Source: Trichoderma breve (Eukaryota; Ascomycota; Sordariomycetes; Hypocreales; Hypocreaceae). From it: a stretch of DNA of 64,000 nt. The translations under genes and the position numbers were made by a program. The notes beneath the pieces were generated by a model, which worked only from the letters and a program-made list of their open reading frames with translations, was not told the origin of the DNA and did not search any database. Shown here piece by piece: positions 11,109 through 23,250 of this stretch (position 1 is the stretch's first letter; each line of letters opens with the position of its first letter). Location: NCBI RefSeq assembly GCF_028502605.1, contig NC_079234.1, forward strand, positions 1,612,001-1,676,000. Direction: 5' to 3'.

Positions 11109-12852
11109 GGAGATGGCCGGAGATGGCGCACATCGTACCTGATAAAGGACACGTCGGCAGTTGAGAGTGTCAGTAATAGTATTCAGAAGTAGCCCAGGCG
11201 GCTGATTCGTCTTACATGCTCAATCTAGATATGATCCTTTCACCCGAGTCGTAGTTGCGGGTACAAAAACTGCATCACACAGATCCATCCCGCACCAAAA
11301 CGTTGATGTGTCTTCCGGTAAACTCCCCCCAAAAGGATACTAGGGCTTTAGACACAATTGGAGCGGCTATTTACCTATGATATGCGGCACGACGTGGCAA
11401 GAAAAGGTACCTAGGGTGGCAATTCTCTAGCATCAAGCTCCCCAATTTCATCAGGTGCCAGTAAACTACCCTCGCATGCCTCGAAACAACTTTTAGCACG
11501 TACCAGATTATCTCTCGTCGAAGATAAGAATTGGGCTATTGGAAAGAGATATCGATATGCCGTGGGAAAAATCGAGAGTCCGAATATGTAGCTGCTAGTA
11601 CCAACACCAATGAGGGCGCCGATCATAATGGGCTCCAAGGATGAGATAGTGTAGTGCCAACTATGATGTTATAGTGACTTCATTTTGCCATAGTAGCGAG
11701 CAGAAATATGGTGTGATCTGAATCGAAAAAAGAGAGTGAACATCTCTGTGTGTTTCACGCGGCAATATTCACTTTGAAAAAGATTTAAAGGCTGGCATAT
11801 TCAGAATGGAATAGTCAAAGACACAAGTGTAATTATCGCCTTTAAATACTGCGGACGTCTCATCTCCAACCATTGTACTCACTGTCGGAGTCTTTTTCGT
11901 ATTCTCTAAACTCTCATTCACGGACAATTGAGCTCATCTCCTACCCATGCAACCGAGTGGTCTCCTAGTGAAGTGGCTCCTCTTTGCTGACTTCAATAGC
12001 GGTGTAAATTCGTCCCATGTAATATCCTCTTTAAGGCAAGACCTATTACAAACCAGCATAGACAATCTGTTCAGCAGCTCTAGTGAACGCCATGCATTGG
12101 AGATGCGCCCTTCTGATCGACGTGCAGGCATCTGAGCCCCATCCGTATCCGCCGTATCCTAATAGGTATATGCAATACTCCTAATTAATACGCCCGGAAA
12201 CAAGCAGGGCAACGGAATGATACTGATAACACTGAATTGTCCCACCGTCAGAAGTGGTTGAAGTCAACCGCCCTCACTTCCAGTATGGGAAAGCGGTGGT
12301 CCAATCAGGTTGCTGTTAACTAGGTTATGTTGATAATGTTCACATCTCATTCAGGAGTGAAAAAATCGAAAGGATTGGAAATACAGAAGCAACACTTTAG
12401 TACTAGTGTTCTCTTAATATATTAAGTATTAGTCACTAATACTAATGCTACTGAAATTCCGGTCCCATGTACGGAGTAAATAAGCACATCATCTTAGTTG
12501 TGCCTAGGGCGGGTATTGACAAACGGTCCAAAATATCCCTGTTTATCGATCTGACGTGCATGGCCAAGCCTAGGTGGCGGTCCGCATTGACAGCAAGGGA
12601 CCAGGGCCTCTTACAGGCCAGTATTACGGAGTGCGCAGGAAGCAAATGTTTCCATCATTGTTACCGCGATACTTTGCGCATAAGAGGCTCCACGTGAGAT
12701 GGATCCTTCTACAACAGCAGAGCAGCCATACCATAGAAATAGCGGCAGGGATTTTCCTATGATTTATTTACATATAGCATTCAGCCCAATGCTCCAAATT
12801 TCTCAGTGTATTATTAGATTACAAGCTGAGCCGCGAAATTACCGTCATCATA

Positions 12853-14096
12853 ATGTCTATTCCAGAGGACCCGCTAGAACGCCGCCGTTTGCAGAATCGC
12901 ATGGCGCAACGCCGCTTCCGATCCCGCCAGAGTACGTGCAACTCTCACAATGAAGCGTCGTTTATTGTTTTTCCAATATCTTACCAACTCTAGAAAATCA
13001 AGAGCAACGAAATGCTATTGAACTGGCCTCTCAGCTGCAAAGTGCCGCAGCCTCGCTGTATTCTGAGTCTGTAAATATGGAAGGTCGCCTGGAGGACTTT
13101 TCAAGCACAGCAAACACAGCACACGATGCGTCATCGCTACGCGGTGGCTACTCTGCCTCTTTGAACGGCGTAGGGGGGATTCATGAGAGTTTTTCGCTAT
13201 TTGATAGCAATAACAGGCATGACCATTTCGTCGGCTTGGATGCAAATGGAAATTGTATACCCTACGCCCTGTCAGAGCCAGTGCCTAGTACGATATCAAC
13301 GTCTCCCGGTAACTCGTCCCCTCTCGATGTCCTCGGATCGGGCAGGATGCAACATCGCAATTCATCACCAGCCCACTCGGACAACTATTTCTCGTCTGAG
13401 GATCACCTGTTGGAATCCGCAATCATCGCAACCAACGATCTGATGAAGACAACTAACTTTGGATCACCAGATCTATCAAGTGCAGATACTAGCCCAAGAG
13501 CCAGTGATTCTTGTGCTATGAGCGATCCCGGCTGGCTTAGCGCTCTGCACATGGCGGCGAGGCGGGGCCATGGAGGGATCGTACGTCTCTGTAAGTGGCA
13601 CCTCGAGATCGAAGTAACCCGCAGTTGCAATTGTGCGGGCTTGTCTTTTCACAATACACGTACCCATTAAGCCTGCTACGAGCCGTTTGACAAAAAGAAT
13701 CTCTGAGCCAGAATGACGCTGATAATGGATGCTATAGTGCTGCAGAATTGCATGGATACCAATGAACCAGACAGCGATGGCCTAACGCCCCTGATGCATG
13801 CGGCTGCAGGCGGCCATGAGGAAGTCGTCGGCCTGCTGTTGAGCCATGGGGCTCGGCTCGGGGATCGAGACAACCGACGGCGGTCGGTTTTGCACTGGGC
13901 TGTGCTTACATACAGAGAGGCTGTACTTCGACTGCTGCTCAAACATGCCGCCACCGACGATCCTCTTTTGATTGACGCCTACGATGAATCGGGATGCTCT
14001 CCCTTGCATGCGGCAATTGACTCAGGATTCGAGATTGGTGTCAGCATATTAATGGAGTTCGGCGTCAACATACACTCCAGGGCAAGGAAACCCTGA
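12853..14096 (+). CDS. bZIP-ankyrin ('bANK') transcription factor, TOXE/APS2-like
   Basis: Three exons (12853-12931, 12994-13590, 13738-14096) give 344 residues in one frame. Exon 1 carries a bZIP-type basic region (ERRRLQNRMAQRRFRSRQ, residues about 9-26) without a long leucine zipper after it. A serine-rich middle region follows, then four ankyrin repeats: SALHMAARRGHGGIVRLLL, LTPLMHAAAGGHEEVVGLLL, SVLHWAVLTYREAVLRLLL and SPLHAAIDSGFEIGVSILM. A basic region plus ankyrin repeats without a zipper is the layout of TOXE (HC-toxin regulator) and APS2 (apicidin regulator), which are pathway-specific activators. This copy is somewhat shorter than TOXE and ends at the fourth repeat. No NRPS or PKS target is in the window, so its cluster, if any, is elsewhere or lost. 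It borders a 9-kb gene desert. Confidence 0.85.
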
Positions 14097-15436
14097 GTCC
14101 TCTAGGATACGGCGTAGCCAACCAGAGGCTCAATCAGCAAACAAAACGAAGCTAGGCTGCTCCAAATGAATCCATCACCGCGGCATCTTTTACCTGAATC
14201 CCTGTTATCGCCACCATGATCCGTCTATCTTTCATTCTCTGACCCCTTTCCGCCTCTCACCCCACGCTGCTCAAAGACAAAGGATGGAGAATTCTCTCAG
14301 ATCGTCCGAAAAAGCAACTACTGAATGAAGCAACTCCGCATCAGCCTCTTCAGGAAGCGGCGTGAGGCACAAATCGAGATGGATCTCCGCCTTGGTTCAA
14401 GACAAATCTTATCACCGATGTCTCGGCGGAAGTGGGGCCGGTCCGCGGATCTCCGGATTGTGGGGCCTCCGGTACCTGGTCGTAGCTTATTTACAGGTAC
14501 AGCCGAGCCATGAGGGCAAGCCAGGATCTACGTTTAGTGAAACGTCTAGTGGCGGCTGTCGGTTGATTCGGGTGCCATAGCAGTCAGGAGCACTTGGACC
14601 GGAGAGTCTTCCACGGAGAATAAGCGGCCCCGGTAGTGCCGGTGTTTATGTGCCGGCACTAGTAATGGCGCCCGGCAAAGGGAGAAGAGTTGGACATTTC
14701 GCTCATCTAAGCAGTTAGAAGGGGATTAGAGTACGAGGACATGGTTGAGAAGAAGTGAAGGAGGAGACCTGGAAAACTACCAAGAATCCTTACAGTGGGG
14801 GTTCATGCATGATTACCAAGGCTAATGCGTGCTTACTCTCTCCCACCACAATATAATAGTAGCCTACGTCCTCGATATTCGCCGGCTTGGCCCGTGTACG
14901 TTTTTTAGTACGCGACTTTAAGTTAGACGTTTCCATATATATGATTTTCAAGGTGTTTGTCAAAAGAACTGCCAAATGTGATACTTGATAGGCACCTAAT
15001 CCTTCGTAACCGGGACTAGTAAGTTGAAGGGGATGTGCAGAATGTTAATGCGATTAAATTCCGCCAAGATAGCGGGAATGCTCACCTCAGATGGACCAAA
15101 CCCGATATAACCGTGATTACCTTATGGTCAGTAACATCGCCGTTCGCTTTTCATTTGCCAAGCCTTAACGGCCTTCGCTTGTACTCGTACGCCGGTCTTG
15201 CTAGGGTTAAATGGCCGGTTCGCTCCGGAGTTAACTCCGGTACTCATGGCCAATGTGTGCCACGTTTTTGATCAACCCTGTGTCGCTGATCAATTTACGG
15301 TAGGGCGGTACGGAGAACAGGGGCTTTCATACATATTATTGTGGAAACACCGTGAGTTGTCTTCTAATTGGACATTATATATACTCGACAAACCCCTGCC
15401 AAGTTCACCCACGGGGTCCCGAGCAAGCGGTTGGAG

Positions 15437-15583
15437 AAAAGAGAAAAAAAAAAAAAAAAAGAAAAGAAAAAAAAGAACAGGGACCGCAAAATGAATATGT
15501 GCACACAGCTGTGCGTGTTGTGGGTTTCTGTGTGCCGATCCTTTCTCCAGACTCTTTCTTTTTTTTTTTTTTTTTTTTTTTTT
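15437..15583. repeat. Inverted poly-A / poly-T low-complexity pair
   Basis: A purine tract (runs of 17, 4 and 8 A separated by single G, 15437-15478) is followed about 80 bp later by a long T tract with an interrupting C (15555-15583). The reverse complement of the second resembles the first. Both tracts lie close to a GACAAACC..TGCC sequence (15387 and 15583), suggesting a small duplicated or retroposed segment. No gene is associated. Confidence 0.5.
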
Positions 15584-18290
15584 GACAAACCACTTGCCGG
15601 GTTAGACACGTGTTTAAAAAAAACCTCAAGGTATTAATGAATTTGCCGAAAGTCTTGATTTCGTCATTGTGCATTATATGCAGCATTTGTTGTCAAGGCA
15701 TATTTGTCAGATGAACGGCAGCAAAGTCCCTCATGGGGACTTGATGCAGCTGGGCATCCTCGTATACTCAATAAACAAAAGAACCCAGCTGAATCCTCAT
15801 CTTAAAGAGGCTGAGTGTTTCCAGATCCTCCTATCGTAACACGCCACAGATATTGCCGCGGTATGCGTTCTAGAGCCGCACCTCATCTCGGCGTTTCGCA
15901 TGCTGATTGGCGGGATCTGTTTCAAGATGCAACTAAGAAAGCCGCAGATAGTATCACCGCGCAATACTTGTTACGTCCGACTATCTCGGTACGCCATTTC
16001 ACGCTGACCCATCGTTGTAGGTGCAGAGGGGGTGGGGGTGGGAAGGTTTCTACCATGCACATATTTTGCCTGTAATCGAAGCTAAAGCCTTTTCCCGGGG
16101 GCTATGCAACGTGCCCTAATTTAGATCCTTGTTCTAGAAAAATCTCAACTTCAAGTGCATGTAAAGCGGCCGGATACAACCTTTCAGCTGGCTGCGAGTG
16201 ATTAACTTGTCTCTGTTTTGATAATGTCCAGCTGTTATGTCGCAAAAGTTCGCTAAAGCAGCCTAGATCTTTGCCCCTGCAGTAGTAACCGTATTATTGA
16301 AGATGTCACAAGGTCGAGGTCAGACATACACATCTTTATCCTAGGAAGTGAGACTCACTTTAATAGTCATCCCAAAGTCAATTCTCAGAATGGCAGCTTC
16401 GCTGTTTCTCTCCAGAAAAATAGCCGAGCGAAGGAGAATTCTTCGTTTGATCAGAGAAGAATCAGCCCTAAGCTCTTTATAGCTAAGACACCTTATCCGA
16501 GTGTTAGTGCGAGCCAACATAGGATGTAGCTATATCCGTTTTGTTCACATTCGGAGTGCAATGATGGCTCCGGAGGCGAAGATCTGACAGAGATCGAGAG
16601 GAGGGCATAGAGGGTATTTAGTGAAAAGGAAATTGTGGTCATTGTTATTTTACCTGCCTGTGAGCTGCTGTTGGGGATGTCACACACTCCACAAAAGACG
16701 TTGCACTCCACAAAATCCCGCTGAATCATAGGCATCCCTTATCCATGGCATTTTTCTAGCTGGGAGGACTCCTGTCATCTTGCCTTGACAGGACCCTTGA
16801 GGGTCAGGAGAAGGATCCACCAGTACGCGCATGGGGAGCAGGTTTCATGTGACAGAGTCACTTTTGCAACCTTCTCCAATCCCAATCCTCAAGAGGTGCG
16901 TCTGATCGGCCGGAGCGGCCGCTTAGCATATGCAAGTCAGACAGGATGAACACCAGAATCCACAAGGACCGGGGGGCTGCAGAAAATCTCTATATAAATG
17001 ACAAGTCAGTTAGGTGAATTTGTACATTATCATCTCATAACGGCGGATTTCACAGCCACGATGAAGCACGGTGGGTGTGTCAAATAGCCCACTCGCAGAT
17101 TCCCGCCTGCAGTGTTACATTATCTGGTTTTCCGTCGACCTAACCAGTTGGAGTATTACAGTTGGCTGTAGTAGCAATTCCCAACTGAAGAATTGTTTTC
17201 CCCATTCAGCAAGATATGCGCAACAGCATCCTCGTCTTACTCACGCGGAAGACAAATTATAGTACAGGCTTTGAGCGGGGCTATTCTAACGGTCCGTCTC
17301 ATTATATACCTACCTATAGGTCATATTCTATTTGAACTCGGAGTAAGCAAAGTGGGGATATTATGTCCAAGTATGGTTGATTTTACGAGCGGCGGGAACT
17401 ACTCAGCCGTGGCGATCGGGGAGTTTCACGAGCGTGGCAGGAGGTTAGCGTTACTACAACCAGGAGCCTCTAGTCACTCCGGCGCAGTCTCGTTAGCTTC
17501 CGGAAAGATCACCTCTCGCAGATGTTGTGGGTGGGCTCCTCTTATAGGTGGGCTATTTCTGGGCAGATAACATTGCATTATCTAGATACCCATCTCCACA
17601 GAGCAGGCAATGACCAAGCAGCCATGGCGCTAAGGTAACAATAAGATTAAAAATAATGACTCTTCCCTTTAGACTTGAGCGCGGTTGCAGCAATATGATT
17701 ACTTGGTTGACGACAAATAGTCAGATATACATTCCGAGGATTCATCGACATACTCGAGAAAGAGCAGCTTCCTCTCTGCCCTTTTCCCCTCCGAAGTATT
17801 GTAGATCTCTAGCTTAAAGAAGGAGCATATACACAGATCATCCCGGAGTCTAGGCGTTTTTCGTTTGGCTGCATGTGCATATGTTGCTGTCCAATGATGG
17901 CCCTCCTGGAGGGCTAGTTTGGACAACCTGCTCGCGAAAAATTACTGATTCGACGCAATTGGTGGGGGTCCTGCATTTGATGAAGCACGATGATGATAAC
18001 TTGTACCATCAGGGCTAATCTCGGTCAATATATCTCGGTCGATATGCACCGGCTTTTACGGATTATGGCTTGCCATAAGTTTGGCAAATCATGTAAGCAA
18101 TTCTTCAGAAGCGTATCCTCTGCTGCCTACTCGTACACGACAAGGATTCCCCCGCTAATCATTACACATCATCTTTGAACATGGCCATTCCACCAATGGT
18201 ATTACGCTCTGAAGTACGGTGCCATTCGTACAGTATGCTGTAGATTAGAGCCCTGTAATCACATTCTTCCCCATGTACCTTCAATCAGAT

Positions 18291-18308
18291 CACGGAGCGC
18301 GCTCCGTG
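18291..18308. promoter_or_regulatory. 18-bp perfect palindrome with CGG-N8-CCG core
   Basis: CACGGAGCG/CGCTCCGTG is a perfect dyad and includes CGG-N8-CCG, the everted/inverted triplet layout used by many Zn2Cys6 regulators. It lies inside the gene desert with no adjacent gene, so function is doubtful. Confidence 0.35.
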
Positions 18309-21300
18309 TTTCCCTCCACGACTCGCTGCAAATGGCAAGGAAAGAAACCGGGGTATTATGCCATCCACAAGCATATTCCAACTTTGATCTTCGGATAAGC
18401 CAGGATGTTTCTCCGTCAACGCTGTGGGGGTTCATGGGTGTGTGGACCAGGCACTTCGCTTCGTAGGCAAGATGAGCTTGCGGGACCTTCGATTAGCTGC
18501 CGACGTACGGAGTAGAGTTACAGCCCGTTAGCCCGTAGAGGTAATATTCGTAAGGTAAAACCTTGGCATTTCCCAGTTAGCCGTACCGTCTGTGTTGGTT
18601 TTCGAGGTCGATGACATCTCGGAATTCCATGGACGCTGAAACAAAATCTTCGGCTTGGCACACACGCGTACCAGTTGTTTACTCAACTCGGAATCTTACA
18701 CATGCCGATCCCAGCTAGAGTTTTGGTTAATGCTAGCAATCATATGTTTTGACAACACTTTCGTTAGATACTATTAATGGTTACCAATTTCTGCTAGTGT
18801 GGGGAAAACATTTCGTACTCTGTAAATGTATTCCTTTCAATTTTGACCTTGGCGGTTGAATGCCACAGCCCTGCCTAATCCTACGTTGGATTAGCCAATA
18901 GCTGAGGAGGATTCCATCGTTGTTCTTGACTAATGATGTCTCGCAAAAGCACCTGTCGGCTCAAAATGACTAGGTAGTACTGCAATTCCTCATGTCGTAT
19001 CCAGCGGTTGATCTTGGATGGTGGAGACACAACGCTTTTGCGATTCGACATGTGGCAACGCCAAGAACAATGCCTGATTTAGATAGTTACATGTAAATCC
19101 TATAAGAGCTTCATGCACTGGGATGTTCTTTTCAATGCCTTCATTGGGTATGAGATAAAATACCTCAAAGATTTACAAAAGTTACTTGCTTATTTCCGTG
19201 CGGACAGCATAGTCTAGCTTCTCCATCAACAACCAAACGCCCTTATCTAAACACAATTCGTTACCAGAAAGATGATTCCATCTTGCTAAAGATTCATCAT
19301 TCGAATTAATTCGAATCCGCCGTCTTCTTCCGTCTCCACTTAAAGTCCCTGCATTCAATCTTTGACACAAGTGCTACCTATAAGCATGGCTCACCCCTAC
19401 ATCTACATAGCCATTCATGTAGGGGCGTGGCAATCTGCATGTCAGTGAGCAACCCACGGCGATAGTGGTCTCCGCGGAGGTAATTTATTGAACCACCTCT
19501 TGGTGCTGCATGACCCCCATTCTTCAGCAAGATCTGACACGACAGGCTTTTGCATCCTTGCATTCACCCCAGACGTGGCTCATGAGTAACTCTCAATGTA
19601 AATGCGACACACTCTACTCTAGGGTTTCGGGATTATCTGCTACAGTATTGCGCGCGGATGCGGCACCCGTTATTAGACGTCCTGTAGGGACCCTTGGCAT
19701 CAAATATCCCCGACTTAGGTAGGGTAGCATCAACAAAGTAGACAGATAACGGCTTTAACGGAAGTTCTACGCCGCTCGACATTCTTTCCTAGTTGGGTTG
19801 TCTCAAACCAGAAACCCTTTTGGTTATCAGATGGCCATACAACAATGCGGAATGCGTGGCATTGTACAAGGCTGCAAGTGGCAAATCTAGACATAGAGAG
19901 AGAACAGGTATCCAAGGCTGCCCATGAGTGGCCAGTTGTTCTTTCTTTCGCTTTTCCTCATGAGATTATCATGAAAGAGAGGGCAGTAATGATGCGTTGG
20001 CGACCATAGTGAGGAACAATGCTCTTCGAAAAGTCAAAAATAAAGTTGGGATCACGGCGCTTGTATGGCTTAAATCATGTTATGTATTGTTTCACATCCG
20101 AGGCAATTCCTATTTACGGCTTCATTCTCACAGTGCTGCAGTAATTGACCGGGTCTCAGCGGATCAAACTGTGTTCACTTATACATCTGCTTTGGGTAGC
20201 TCAGTTCAGAACTCATTAGATTAGCTCGGATGAACATCTGGAATAGAATAATTCAGCAAGATTTGCAGATTGTTTTTCGATGTATAGATCACTCAAAGTC
20301 GTTTCTGAATCGCAGGCTTAAACTAACTTTGCTAGTCGCATCTACCATTGAAACAATATACCCACCTAAATTTAACCACTGGTTAATATTCTTGTAATAG
20401 TGTATTCAAGAATGATGCCCGTTACTGTGTTATATCTATTATCATATCTCGACGTAGTATAATGCATTCATCACGATACTTCAATACCTGATCCCCATGA
20501 GCAGACATCAAAGGCCAATCTCATTTTCGAGTCTGCGTATCCAAATTGCAGATGTAATTGCTCTGCGATTCTCAAGGAACAACTTCACACCAGCAGTTCC
20601 ATTCAGCGTTCCGTGATCTCGATAAGTGCTCATGAGCTCGTATCTCCCCTCTCCCGAAATCCAACCATTCAGCCTATACCAATCTCACTGAGAGGAAAGA
20701 GCATAAAAGACTACTTTGAAAACAAGATAATCATTCCAAACTGCCTTTCATGAAGATATTTGGTCTATTCTTGCTAAGACAGGAGACTTCTCTTAAGGCT
20801 TATGAAGGTGAGAACGATACATGTAGCTTGCTTCAATAGCATTGCGGCGCATACAGTTGTATTATCGGAGGGAATTCCTGTGCATGTATAGTGAATGTAC
20901 CAAATGAATAAATTAGTCATCGTGGATAGCAAAACATCGATTGATTTCTTTGTATGCCCCTGCTGCAACGAAGAATCCAGCATTTCTCCCGTCAACATAG
21001 AGACCTTCAGCAAAGAACAGCCTTGGCACCATTTCTTTCCGCTGTCATCAATTTTCTAAATTAAAAGAGACTTGGTATCGGGTTTTTTAACTGTATCAAA
21101 TATACAATGAATGTGTAAAGAGAAATGATTGGCAAAAAAAACTTCACTGTTGCTTGATATAGCCCTAAAGAAGCTGTATATTGCGGTCTCTCAAAGTCCT
21201 TATTTTTCCCAATTTGATCTTCTTCTCCAAGCAGACATATGGACAGCTTATGTCATGAGTTTCATTACTCTGCTTTGTACTGAGACTGTAGCAGTGACCT

Positions 21301-23250
21301 TTTACAGCTTTAGCAACTGCGCTATACATTGCCACCCTCATACTCTCAAAGTTGGAGATGCCCGAACGCTGTTAGTAGGCAATATTCTTGTAAAATATTG
21401 TCAGTACTTACTCTGCAAGAGAAATTAAATGAAGCAAGCTACCATCTATGACAAATACTCAATCAAAAGCTGTAGGGTACAAGGAAGTACGCTAACATAA
21501 GAGGAAAAGGTTGTTCGGAGCAAAAGTCACTCATCACTGCATGCGATGAGCAAAACTCTCCGCTGCTAGGATCAAACGAAGCAATATTTATGTGCAGGGA
21601 TTTACCGTTATGGGAGGATTACACAGGCTTCTCAATAACTTGGAGAGTCTTGGACAGATCAGCATCAGCCAAAGTCCTTTGAGTGGGCAATCCTTTCAAT
21701 AGGAGACAGACCTAACATGGCAACAAGAAGTCTTTTCGTCGCTAAAATTAGAAACAGTTTGACTAGCTATGATCTAGATTCGCTATTGGAGGCATTTCTC
21801 TGTAACTTGGAACGACCTCGTAGGCTTCAACACAGACGGTGCGTAAAAGGCATCGGCATCTTCATCATCAAGCACTTTCTACATGTTCTTTGTCCAAAAA
21901 CCACCGGGTAGTAATGAACAAATGAGTTGTTGAAAGTACAGCTTGTCAATTCAGCGTACGTCGCCCAAACAGACTGGATTCAGATGTCTCGGTAGGACTG
22001 ATCAGCGTAATAACATCCGAGGCCGGGTCGTCGTCGCTACGTTTCTGACGCTGAGGTCACAAAGATGAAGTTCAAGGAAACAGAACTCATAATTCTGGGA
22101 ATTCTGCAACAGGATACTGTATTAAGGCATGAGCTTTGGCTTGCATATTGGGAAGGGATTGGAGAAAAGGAAGTCAGATAGAACGCTAACCATGGCTCAT
22201 AAACTGGCTCAGAGGCATCTTTCAGCCCACTAATCAATCACTTCCTGACCAATCTTCAAGGTCTATTAGCAAATTAACGCATGCGGCTTGTGCGTGCTTT
22301 CATGACGGCGGTGATGAGATGCTAGATCGAAGATAGTTGACTTATCAGTTGATCAAAACTAGAGTTGGTTGAGACTCAATGTACAGGGACTCCGATCATT
22401 CGATTTCTTTACATAAGAGGCAATAGGAGTTTTACATCCAGATATTTAGCTACATCAATAACTCAAGGTGATTTTTTAGAATTGTAACTCTAGTAGTTAC
22501 GCTTGCCTCTAATCAAAAGAATAGATTTCTCACACTAGAATAATTTTAAATAGATACAAATACATATAGCTGAAGCTACGATTCAAAGACGGGCTTCTCT
22601 AAATCAAGAATCCAAGGTTGCAATCGGTTCGGCGGATCCTGCGTGGGGCTTTGTCTCGTGGACTTCGTGAGGCTTCAGGACAAGCCACTCAGCACTCATA
22701 TCTGTTTAAAAACACATGAAACTAGCTGGCACGAAAGCTAAGCCTTGCGATAGCGTCAAGCACATCGAAAGGCTAGCTTTATCTAGGCGATGCGCTGTGC
22801 TGTGGTTGACCGTTGCGCGGCTCTTCTGTGAAAGCCAACCCTTCAGTTAGTTGCGCGTCTTCATGTTATCTCTTGCCAATAGACCCTCTGTGACATCCGT
22901 CTGAACTAGATTTGCCGTCTTCCCGAGCTCTGCCGCAAAAACTTGTCTAATTCCGTCTTCACACATCGCCAAGGATGCCTCTAAACCCAAGCCGTCAGCC
23001 ACTGCATCGCAGGATTGGCAGTCAAGCAAGGATACGTGCCGGTCTAGCGCTATGGGGTAAGATTATGGTGGCACAAGGGCATTCTCGCGTTAGCTAACCT
23101 GTTCAGGTATATCAAGGGAGTTGTCTCTGCTTCGGCGACGAACGACATTTCAACAACCCGAGTTGCACTTGGGCAGAAGGCAAAAGATTCGCATTCGCAA
23201 GAAGTTTCTTAGCTTGGCATACGGATTAACCGAGTGCAACAGTGGCCACG

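Larger units (their letters stand above)
9725..12852. other. Gene-poor AT-rich stretch with a possible transporter relic and a short tandem repeat
   Basis: About 3.1 kb without a convincing gene. It holds a 19-bp tandem repeat (10564-10612) and, on the minus strand at 10869-11108, a possible relic of a major facilitator transporter. Other short open frames (for example 10747-11142 plus, 11411-11638 minus) show no recognisable domain. Confidence 0.55.
14097..23250. other. Gene desert of about 9.2 kb
   Basis: No open frame here exceeds about 130 codons, and none could be assembled into a domain or linked by splice signals. The content is mixed AT-rich sequence with A/T tracts (15437-15583), a CGG dyad (18291-18308) and frequent TA-rich patches. 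It may be an AT-rich, repeat-derived block decayed by RIP, but I could not compute RIP indices. No intact transposase, LTR pair or tRNA was recognised. Confidence 0.6.

Noticed and set aside
10747..11142. 131-codon plus-strand frame in the gene-poor region
   Set aside because: No recognisable domain; it overlaps a minus-strand frame with a weak transporter-like motif, and neither is convincing as an intact gene.
17193..17570. 125-codon plus-strand frame in the gene desert
   Set aside because: Composition and pattern do not look protein-like; no motif or intron signals linking it to other frames.
19261..19320. Possible tRNA-like TTCGAATCC segment
   Set aside because: No matching acceptor, D or anticodon stems could be folded around it.
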